Origin: an uncultured Scytonema sp.
GTDB lineage: Bacteria > Cyanobacteriota > Cyanobacteriia > Cyanobacteriales > Nostocaceae
Length of the DNA stretch: 64,000 bases
Direction of reading: 5' to 3'
Assembly: GCA_937873135.1 (NCBI GenBank)
Contig: CALMVQ010000163.1
Coordinates: 23,033 to 87,032 of the forward strand
In this document: positions 57,844 to 64,000 of the stretch, piece after piece
Position numbering within the stretch: the stretch's first letter is position 1
How the letters are laid out: each line of letters opens with the position of its first letter
The notes under the pieces: generated by a model
Databases searched by the model: none
The model's input: the letters and a program-made list of their open reading frames with translations, nothing else
What the model was told of the DNA's origin: nothing
Position numbers and translations under genes: made by a program

Positions 57844-58665
57844 TCAAGGTCGATACAACCATAAAGGTAGACCACTGGTAGACATTTCAAATTCCACCCA
57901 ATCAATACCAGCCCCCAGTCCTGATGAAACCTGACGAGTTCCCGCGAAGACGCGGCTCAAAAGAGGTTTACGTTCTTCTATCGTGTGGACTGTAGTTTTT
58001 TCAGGGTCTAGATTAACGAGTTCTGCAGCCCAGCGACGAGCATCTTCTTCTGTTCCCACCCGATCTATAACACCTAACTCTAAAGCCTGCTGCCCGGTAA
58101 AAATCCGACCATCAGCAAAATTTCTCACATTTTCTACCGTCAAGGAACGTGCCTCTGCTACTGTTTGTATAAATTGTTGATAGCTGATATCAATCAATTC
58201 TTGCAAAATATTTTGTTCTGCTTCTGTAAGTTCGCGATCAAACGCCAAAATATCTTTATAAGGACCAGACTTCACGACTTTGAACGAAATACCAATTTTT
58301 TGCAGCAAGCGTTCCAAGTTATTTCCGCGTAAAATTACACCAATGCTCCCCGTAATTGTACCGGGGTTAGCTATAATGTGTTCGGCTCCCATACCAATAT
58401 ACACTCCGCCAGAAGCAGAAATATTCCCAAAACTGGCAACAATTTTCACTTTTTCGCGTAACCGCTTGAGGGCACTGTAAATCTCTTGAGAGTCTCCTAC
58501 AGTGCCCCCAGGACTATCGATGCGGAGCAATAATGCTGGAAATTTTTTTTCTTCTACAATTTTCAGGGCTTCTAGTACGCGCTTGCGAGTGGCACCTGCG
58601 ATCGCACCAGTAACTTCAATCCGAGCAATTTGTTTCCGAAACTTCGGCTTAAAAGGCCAAACCAT
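57844..58665 (-). CDS. sppA: Signal peptide peptidase SppA (short form)
   Basis: Cleaves released signal peptides in the membrane. From the ATG at 58665 (MVWPFKPKFRKQIARIEVTGAI) it has 273 residues. The Clp/crotonase fold carries LLLRIDSPGGTVGDSQEI, the nucleophile motif NISASGGVYIGMGAEHI, and GPYKDILAFDRELT with the catalytic Lys. A strong N-terminal membrane helix is not evident, as in other short cyanobacterial forms. aroH follows after about 450 bp. Confidence 0.93.
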   Translation of the reverse strand: MVWPFKPKFRKQIARIEVTGAIAGATRKRVLEALKIVEEKKFPALLLRIDSPGGTVGDSQEIYSALKRLREKVKIVASFGNISASGGVYIGMGAEHIIANPGTITGSIGVILRGNNLERLLQKIGISFKVVKSGPYKDILAFDRELTEAEQNILQELIDISYQQFIQTVAEARSLTVENVRNFADGRIFTGQQALELGVIDRVGTEEDARRWAAELVNLDPEKTTVHTIEERKPLLSRVFAGTRQVSSGLGAGIDWVEFEMSTSGLPLWLYRP

Positions 58666-58761
58666 GAGCAATTAAAAAACGTGATTCAGGGCATCTTGGA
58701 TTTGCCAAAATACACTGTATAAGTAGCTTAGCACCCACAGAACACGGCTGTCAGTTTTTTC

Positions 58762-59049
58762 TTATCGTAATACTTGATACCTATAACAGGCATAAGTGTC
58801 AAACAGCGCGCCAACGAAACTACAAGTCAAACTAATGACAAGTAGTCCACGAAGGGGAGTACCACTGCCAAACATTGCCAGAAACTGCCAGATTTGAGTA
58901 GCGCTCGCAATACTCACGGATTGTAAACCAGGAATATAGCCGAGCGAGAATAAAACAATCAATATGCCGCCAACGAGAAATACTGGAGCGAAAAAACTGA
59001 AAATTACTGACAGAAGGATTGAGCGCAGAAAATTCGCGTTCATGGTCAT
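58762..59049 (-). CDS. Small conserved membrane protein
   Basis: A 95-residue protein with two membrane helices (SILLSVIFSFFAPVFLVGGILIVLFSLGYIPG and LRGLLVISLTCSFVGALFDTYACYRY). Start at ATG 59049 or two codons later. It lies 96 bp upstream of sppA on the same strand. No named family recognised, but composition and position support a real gene. Confidence 0.7.
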   Translation of the reverse strand: MTMNANFLRSILLSVIFSFFAPVFLVGGILIVLFSLGYIPGLQSVSIASATQIWQFLAMFGSGTPLRGLLVISLTCSFVGALFDTYACYRYQVLR

Positions 59050-59477
59050 TATGGTTCTCCATGAGTTCGATAGATAATCGTGTATCTAGCTGCTACCAGT
59101 TTCTACAATAAGAGTGATCGCTTCATCTCAGACGATATTTCAAAGATCTTAAATTATAATTAAAATAGCTACACAATTAATTAACCAAACAGACGAACAG
59201 GATCAACAGAATATTGACTCAACACAAGCGATGAAAAATCAGGCTTTAACTGGGTGGTAACATATTTTGTTGAACTAAGAGCAATCTGAAAGCGGCTGAG
59301 ATTTCTGAGAAAAGCTTTAAGCTTAGTTCATCATCAGGGAGCGCCGCGTTCGTCTCTTTCCGGTACCAACATTAGGCAGGCTATGTGGTGCATATCTGAA
59401 AAAGTTTCATTATTTCCTTCTGGCAGATAGCTGAAAGCTTTGTAATCCGCTATTATGACGGCAGTTACTGAATTAGC
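59050..59477. other. Intergenic region between divergent units
   Basis: About 430 bp containing the divergent promoters of the small membrane protein and the MlaE gene. No RNA gene, repeat or ORF supported. Confidence 0.4.
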
Positions 59478-60290
59478 TTGTCAACATTGAGCGAGAGTAG
59501 ATCTAAATCAGATTTGAGCGCATGGATCCAGCGTTCGCTGGCGGCAACTTTCTTGGGTGGACAAGTTATAGTCCACATCTTTAAGAGCAAAATCAATTGG
59601 CGTAACACTTTAGAACAAATGGCAACAGTTGGACCTGACTCCCTCTTGATTGCTTTAGTGACGGCTGTTAGTGTTGGCGCGGTGTTTACCATTCAAGTAG
59701 CGCGAGAATTTATTAATTTTGGGGCGGGAAATATCGTTGGGGGAGTGTTGGCGATCGCTCTCACACGAGAACTGTCGCCCGTTCTGACAGCAGTGGTTTT
59801 GGCGGGACGAGTTGGCTCAGCATTTGCTGCTGAAATTGGCACAATGCGGGTAACCGAACAAATTGATGCCCTTTTAATGTTAAGAACCGATCCCGTTGAC
59901 TATCTGGTTGTGCCTCGCGTCATTGCTTGTGGCATCATGCTTCCAATATTAACCCTCCTGTCTTTAGTGACTGGCATGATCGGGGGATTGATCATTTCAA
60001 CGAGTATATACAACCTCTCCGAATCATCTTTTATAGACTCAGCCCGTACCTTTCTTGGCAACTGGGATATTATCAGCGCCTTGATTAAGGCTTTTTGCTT
60101 TGGGATTTTTATCGCTGTCATTGGATGCAACTGGGGCTTAACAACGACCGGAGGTGCGAAAGGTGTAGGACAATCAACCACAACTGCTGTTGTTACAGCT
60201 TTGTTGATCATATTTGTGAGCAACTTCTTTCTTTCTTGGATATTGTTTCGGGGAACTGGTAATGCATCGTTTTTTCCAGGAGGAAAATAA
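59478..60290 (+). CDS. MlaE-family ABC transporter permease
   Basis: Permease of a lipid-trafficking (Mla/TGD1-type) ABC transporter. The 270-residue protein has about five membrane helices and the family signatures GAVFTIQVAREF, ELSPVLTAVVLAGRVGSAFAAEIGTMRVTEQIDAL and GVGQSTTTAVVTALLIIFVSNFFLSW. The plausible start is TTG at 59478 (or TTG three codons later); no ATG fits. The ATPase and substrate-binding partners are not in this window. Likely involved in lipid transport between inner and outer membranes. Confidence 0.93.
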   Translation: MSTLSESRSKSDLSAWIQRSLAATFLGGQVIVHIFKSKINWRNTLEQMATVGPDSLLIALVTAVSVGAVFTIQVAREFINFGAGNIVGGVLAIALTRELSPVLTAVVLAGRVGSAFAAEIGTMRVTEQIDALLMLRTDPVDYLVVPRVIACGIMLPILTLLSLVTGMIGGLIISTSIYNLSESSFIDSARTFLGNWDIISALIKAFCFGIFIAVIGCNWGLTTTGGAKGVGQSTTTAVVTALLIIFVSNFFLSWILFRGTGNASFFPGGK

Positions 60291-60433
60291 CTGCTCTTGT
60301 ACAGTTATGACTTAAAAATCCCGAGCCATCTTGAAGGAAGAGAGGGATGGAGAGAGACAATTTAAAACTCCTGACTCCTGTCTCCTGTAGAGAGGAGTCA
60401 TTGCGCTTCTCTAAATCTCCTAAAATAGGAATA

Positions 60434-60850
60434 ATGTCCACTAAAAAAGCAGGATTTTTAACTGTGGCTACGTCATATACGTCTAACTCAGCATCAACTG
60501 TGGAACTAAAGCCTAGTTATAAGATACCCATCGTGTTGGTTGCTGTTGCCATTCCATTGCTTGTTGTACAGCCAGGGTTAGGTTCCGTTGTCGGCTTGTT
60601 TGGCTTGTTTCTCTTGTTTCAGGCGGTAACACTACGTTTGCAATTTAGCGTTACCGACTTAGATATTTATAGAGGCGAAAAATTACTTCGGCGCTTTCCC
60701 TACCAAGAATGGCAGAACTGGCGGATTTTCTGGTCTGGAGTTCCTATCCTTTTTTACTTTAAAGAAGTAAAAAGTATTCACTTCTTACCGATTTTATTTG
60801 ACCCCAACACTCTCAAAACTTGTCTGGAAGAGCGTTGTCCGCGTACTTAG
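60434..60850 (+). CDS. DUF3119 family membrane protein
   Basis: From ATG 60434 it has 138 residues; GTG at 60464 (MATSYTSNSASTVELKPSYKIP) fits the conserved start better but lacks proof. Two membrane helices (IPIVLVAVAIPLLVVQPGLGSVVGLFGLFLLFQAV) are followed by RLQFSVTDLDIYRGEKLLRRFPYQEWQNWRIFWSGVPILFYFKEVKSIHFLPILFD, the family core. It follows mlaE by about 140 bp and precedes DUF3086, an arrangement I recall from other cyanobacteria. Function unknown. Confidence 0.85.
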   Translation: MSTKKAGFLTVATSYTSNSASTVELKPSYKIPIVLVAVAIPLLVVQPGLGSVVGLFGLFLLFQAVTLRLQFSVTDLDIYRGEKLLRRFPYQEWQNWRIFWSGVPILFYFKEVKSIHFLPILFDPNTLKTCLEERCPRT

Positions 60851-61006
60851 TGTTCAAAGGACGTCGGACGTAGACGGAGGAACGTCACGTCAGTCGCCTG
60901 GTCAAAAACCTTTGTCATGCAGAGGTTTCATAAGACTTTTAAAGCTTGTAAATTGTATATTACATAAAGCTATATTGTTCATGCTATAGGAATCACATTA
61001 TTGTTT

Positions 61007-62257
61007 ATGAACCGAGAGGAATCTCAAACCCCACAACAAACTCATGAGTCGTTGATGCCAAAAGAAGAAAATAGCCAGACAACTGAGCAACGGAAATCAT
61101 CTGTTGAGTCAGTGGCAGAAACAGCAGATCTAAACCCCACATTTTCTGTGCCTACTTTAGATGCAGAAGTACCTAGTTCCACAGTTGAGTCATCAACTGC
61201 TGAAGCTATAGCCCAAATAGAAGAAGAAACTGCCACGCTATCATCAGAAATAAAATTAGAAGATCATCAGAGAAAAGAAGCGGAGGCAGCGCAGCGTATA
61301 GCAGAGTTGCAGCATCAAGAACAAGCGCTAAAAACAGAAATCAGCAACCTCCAAGCCTCCTACAAAACCCTTCAAGAGCAGATGGGTGCAACTCAAATCT
61401 CTATGGGACGACTGATGCAAGAGGCTCTAGAACAGCTAGAACAACGCAAAGGCGCGCTGCAAATTTCTGTAGAACAACTTGAACGCCGTCAAGAACGCAT
61501 CCGGAATGAGATGCGAACGACTTTTGCCGGAGCTTCTCAAGATTTGGCAATCCGAGTCCAGGGTTTTAAAGACTATCTGACTGGTAGCTTACAAGATTTG
61601 GCAGCAGCTGCAGAGCAGTTACCACTCGTTCCGGCTGTCAAAGAACTAGAAAAACCGTTTGTGAAAGAGGGCAAGCCACCCGAAGATCGCTCAGGAACAC
61701 CACAATTCGGACAACAGCAATTTCAAGATACGACAAAGCAAATTCGCCGCTTAATCGATCAGTACCGCAATAAACCAGATTATTATGGTCCACCTTGGCA
61801 ACTGCGCCGCACCTTTGAACCCGTTCATGCGGAACGTGTCTCTAACTGGTTTTTCAATCAAGGAGGAAGGGGTGCGCTACGGACGATGGGCAGTAGGTTG
61901 CAAAATATCCTGATTGCCTCGGCAGTTATTTCCATATTGAACAAGTTGCATGGCGATCGCATCCGTACTTTAGTATTGGCAAATTCACCGGAGCGTTTGG
62001 GGGAATGGCGACGCGGCTTACAAGAGTGCTTGGGTATTAGTCGCCCAGATTTTGGTCCTGATCGGGGTGTGGTTATATTTGAGACTCCCGAAGCTATGGC
62101 GCAAAAAGCTGATCGGTTGGTGAAAGCCAATCAACTTCCTTTAATTTTGATTGACGATTCTGAAGAACAAATTAGTCTGGCATTATTACAATTTCCTTTG
62201 TGGCTGGCTTTTGCCCCAGATCCCAAGATAATGAGAAATTCTGATGATGATTTTTGA
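61007..62257 (+). CDS. DUF3086 family protein
   Basis: From ATG 61007 (MNREESQTPQQTHE) it has 416 residues; a TTG two codons upstream is possible. The first 80 residues are disordered, then a long coiled coil (about 85-200, IAELQHQEQALKTEISNLQASYKTLQEQM), and a C-terminal alpha/beta domain (DYYGPPWQLRRTFEPVHAERVSNWFFNQGGRGALRTMGSRLQNILIASAVISIL ... VVIFETPEAMAQKADRLVKANQLPLILIDDSEEQI). Conserved across cyanobacteria; function unknown. Same strand as DUF3119 and plsY. Confidence 0.87.
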   Translation: MNREESQTPQQTHESLMPKEENSQTTEQRKSSVESVAETADLNPTFSVPTLDAEVPSSTVESSTAEAIAQIEEETATLSSEIKLEDHQRKEAEAAQRIAELQHQEQALKTEISNLQASYKTLQEQMGATQISMGRLMQEALEQLEQRKGALQISVEQLERRQERIRNEMRTTFAGASQDLAIRVQGFKDYLTGSLQDLAAAAEQLPLVPAVKELEKPFVKEGKPPEDRSGTPQFGQQQFQDTTKQIRRLIDQYRNKPDYYGPPWQLRRTFEPVHAERVSNWFFNQGGRGALRTMGSRLQNILIASAVISILNKLHGDRIRTLVLANSPERLGEWRRGLQECLGISRPDFGPDRGVVIFETPEAMAQKADRLVKANQLPLILIDDSEEQISLALLQFPLWLAFAPDPKIMRNSDDDF

Positions 62258-62329
62258 TAATTTGGTTAGTGGTTTTAAACAATCAACAATTAATAATTAA
62301 CAACTCACGACCAAGAATCAACTTTTAAT

Positions 62330-63028
62330 ATGACTATTTGGATAAGTCTGTGCGGGGTAGTTGTAATCATCGCTTACCTATTGGGTTCCATTCCCACAGG
62401 GTACATCGCAGTTAAACTGTTAAAAGGCATTGATATTCGCGAAGTTGGTTCTGGCTCGACTGGAGCAACCAATGTGTTAAGAACTTTGGGTAAAGGTCCT
62501 GGGGTATTTGTTTTAATTGTTGATTGGTTAAAGGGAGTACTGGCGATCGCCCTGGTTTACTGGTTGTTCAATTTTACCCTCAGTCAAAGTTTAATTCCAT
62601 CAACGATAAATCCCCAACTATGGCAATCCTGGATAGTCACTTTAGCTGGGTTAGCCGCCGTATTGGGACACAGCAAATCAATTTTTTTAGGGTTTACTGG
62701 CGGTAAATCAGTTGCTACTGGTGTGGGTATTTTGCTAACGATGAATTGGCAGGTAGGTTTGGCAACGCTGGGGGTGTTTGTCATTGTCATGGCAATATCG
62801 CGGATTGTCTCTTTAAGTTCAATTTGTGGTGCGATCGCTGTTTCTATTCTCATGGGACTATTACATCAACCGTTACCATACATTCTGTTAGGTGTTTTTG
62901 GTGGTTTATTTGTTATTTTTCGCCATCGTAGTAATATTGAACGTTTACTTGCAGGTACTGAACCAAAATTAGGACAGAAATCACTAGTAGAAACAGAACA
63001 CAATGTTAGCTCAGCTAGCTCAAGTTAA
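62330..63028 (+). CDS. plsY: Glycerol-3-phosphate acyltransferase PlsY
   Basis: Transfers acyl from acyl-phosphate to glycerol 3-phosphate, the first step of phospholipid synthesis. The 232-residue membrane protein has the three conserved cytosolic loop motifs: GSIPTGYIAVKLLKGIDIREVGSGSTGATNVLRTLG, GHSKSIFLGFTGGKSVATGVG, and FRHRSNIERLLAGTEPKLG. Start ATG at 62330. It follows DUF3086 by 72 bp and joins the envelope-lipid theme of the preceding mlaE gene. Confidence 0.96.
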   Translation: MTIWISLCGVVVIIAYLLGSIPTGYIAVKLLKGIDIREVGSGSTGATNVLRTLGKGPGVFVLIVDWLKGVLAIALVYWLFNFTLSQSLIPSTINPQLWQSWIVTLAGLAAVLGHSKSIFLGFTGGKSVATGVGILLTMNWQVGLATLGVFVIVMAISRIVSLSSICGAIAVSILMGLLHQPLPYILLGVFGGLFVIFRHRSNIERLLAGTEPKLGQKSLVETEHNVSSASSS

Positions 63029-63366
63029 GTTTTTTTTGTCATCAGCAAATATGACATAAGAACGAGAAAGTATACTGGAAAAATCACAAGAATTTTACTG
63101 ATAAATTTAGTATAAAAAAATTATATATCAGCTGATACACTGACTTGTCTTGAAGCAAAGTAAAGCTCTTGTATAATTGGACAGTTACTTACAGATACTG
63201 AGCTAAAATTAGGGTAGAAGTTATTTTCAGTAACTGAACAAACTATAAAACCGCTTAGGTTAAGCTAAGGTAAGTTATTTTAGAAGTAGAACTGCTGTGA
63301 CTTTTAAGTAGCGAACTCTTGTACTAAAATAAAATCCAATAAGTAAAGCGTTTCAGTAAGTGATTT
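63029..63366. other. Intergenic region after plsY
   Basis: About 340 bp, AT-rich, without a supported gene. A short sequence around 63185-63230 (CAGTTACTTACAGATACTGAGCTAAAATTAGGGTAGAAG) resembles the 3' end of plsY at 62946-62985 (ACTTGCAGGTACTGAACCAAAATTAGGACAGAAATC), suggesting a decayed partial duplication. Confidence 0.45.
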
Positions 63367-63546
63367 ATTTTTCCAACAAGTGAACAAGGATTGCTTTGCA
63401 TCATCCTCTGCCAATCTTTAACAGATTTTTATCATTCAGTTGAGATCTTGCGTTTAGATGAGCGGACTGGCAATATATACATTTTCGCAGGAGAAGAGTT
63501 ACAAATTGAAGTTTATCGTGATGGTACATGGGTATTTCTTATATGA
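63367..63546 (+). CDS. DUF6888-like small protein
   Basis: The frame reads IFPTSEQGLLCIILCQSLTDFYHSVEILRLDERT followed by GNIYIFAGEELQIEVYRDGTWVFLI and a stop, matching the small DUF6888 family as I recall it. There is no ATG or GTG: an ATT at 63367 would give the full conserved N-terminus, and a TTG at 63391 a shorter one. The stop overlaps the next ATG in ATGA. Given conservation to the end, I think it is expressed from a weak start, but loss of the start codon cannot be excluded. Confidence 0.65.
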   Translation: MFPTSEQGLLCIILCQSLTDFYHSVEILRLDERTGNIYIFAGEELQIEVYRDGTWVFLI

Positions 63547-63755
63547 AACCAGAGTTCAACAAAATGAGTAAGACTCAGTTACGAGCTTATGTTCTCACTC
63601 ATAAGGATGATAAAGAGGCTTTCAACTTACTAGTTGACCGTTTTAAAGCTGACTCAGCAAAGCAAGTAAAACATCCATTTCCAAAGTCTTTAGAAGATGT
63701 GGCAAGGGTACAAGAATTAGTTCACGAGCATATCAAAAACCTTGAAGAGTCATAA
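63543..63755 (+). CDS. DUF6887-like small protein
   Basis: A 70-residue protein from ATG 63543 (MKPEFNKMSKTQLRAYVLTHKDDKEAFNLLVDRFKAD), ending in VARVQELVHEHIKNLEES. This is the DUF6887 type, basic and helical. The ATG overlaps the stop of the preceding DUF6888-like frame by four bases (ATGA), so translation is coupled. Such pairs occur in multiple copies in filamentous cyanobacteria; the function is unknown. Confidence 0.8.
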   Translation: MKPEFNKMSKTQLRAYVLTHKDDKEAFNLLVDRFKADSAKQVKHPFPKSLEDVARVQELVHEHIKNLEES

Positions 63756-63767
63756 GGTTTTTATCTT

Positions 63768-63802
63768 AAGATTCCCGACTTCTTAAAGAAGTCGGGAATC
63801 TT
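63768..63802. terminator. Palindrome AAGATTCCCGACTTCTT after the DUF6887 gene
   Basis: Perfect 17-base arms at 63768-63784 and 63786-63802 with one base between. The core CCCGACTTCT is shared with the palindrome at 41728. It sits 13 bp after a stop codon, so it may serve as terminator. Confidence 0.7.
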
Positions 63803-63912
63803 AGCATGGATTGCTATCTGATCGCACCCGTTGATTCAACAACTTTAAACTTAAAGTAAAATCATACACAAAAATGCTATGATAAAGGTTTAGCTCTTTA
63901 TATATCTGCTAT

Positions 63913-64000
63913 ATGGGTTCTCCTATTGTTGCTATTATTGGTCGCCCGAATGTGGGCAAATCCAGTCTATTAAATGCGTTGGTGGGAGAAGAGAGGGCAA
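63913..64000 (+). CDS. der: Der/EngA-like GTPase, N-terminal fragment
   Basis: The last 88 bases encode [29 protein letters not shown], an ATG followed by the P-loop GRPNVGKS of a TRAFAC-class GTPase. The [17 protein letters not shown] start is typical of the ribosome-assembly GTPase Der. The following [13 protein letters not shown], however, resembles Der's second G domain more than its first, so the identity is provisional. The gene runs off the window. Confidence 0.6.
   Translation, partial: MGSPIVAIIGRPNVGKSSLLNALVGEERA

Overview
The window is chromosomal DNA from a cyanobacterium, most likely a filamentous, Nostoc-like one (order Nostocales); the genus cannot be fixed from sequence alone. 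The reasons are the many HIP1 octamers (GCGATCGC), a moderate AT bias, and a gene content largely restricted to cyanobacteria and plastids: CRR7, and the DUF1815, DUF2358, DUF2839, DUF2854, DUF3086, DUF3119, DUF3493 and DUF4912 families, SLH-domain proteins and a Hsp20-domain ArsA. Almost everything is core chromosome, with small islands of decayed mobile or accessory DNA.

Layout. 1-4060 (minus): a metal-type P-type ATPase cut by the window edge, preceded by two soluble proteins built from the same HMA-like domain. 4150-5998 (minus): peptide deformylase and an HtrA-type lipoprotein protease. 6167-9276 (plus): dnaA, a well-preserved oriC with nine DnaA boxes and a DnaA-trio unwinding element, then dnaN. 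9531-14789 (minus): Hsp20-tailed ArsA ATPase, DUF2358, an unknown protein, a secreted phosphodiester glycosidase and a DUF4912 protein. 15253-24675: a truncated molybdenum-carrier remnant, a PIG-V-like mannosyltransferase, dxr, a thioesterase, DUF1815, DUF2839, a DinG-like protein without recognisable ATPase motifs, an M48 protease and DUF2283. 25307-29066: lysS with a very strong terminator, then a scar containing a TnpB fragment and a decayed copy of the lysS 3' end, followed by an unrecognised two-gene cassette.

29214-41682: a membrane-anchored VOC protein, a sigma-like protein, a TPR protein, a secreted protein, DUF2267, a histidine kinase divergent from ppk1, a stand-alone receiver, several small cyanobacterial proteins including CRR7, and a REC-GGDEF protein. 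41902-42697: a MITE-like element beside a broken zeta-toxin-like ATPase and its truncated overlapping partner. 42896-45871: tRNA-Thr(CGU), DUF3493, a beta-helix/SLH protein and a small protein.

45956-52455 (minus) is the rimP-nusA-ylxR-infB transcription/translation cluster. Its leader carries an intrinsic terminator just before rimP, and its NusA has an unusual acidic repeat plus an extra helical C-terminal region. 52614-59049: a large membrane protein, a peptidoglycan-binding protein with an expanding Thr/Pro tail, and a minus-strand cluster in which two Clp/crotonase-fold proteases (SDH-like and SppA) flank aroH. 59478-64000 (plus): MlaE permease, DUF3119, DUF3086 and plsY (envelope lipid functions), an ATGA-coupled DUF6888/DUF6887 pair, and the first codons of a Der-like GTPase.

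No rRNA operon, CRISPR array, complete insertion sequence or prophage was seen. The best candidates for something undescribed are the HMA-repeat/P-ATPase module, the two-gene cassette at 27860-29066, the NusA extension and the DUF6888/DUF6887 pair.
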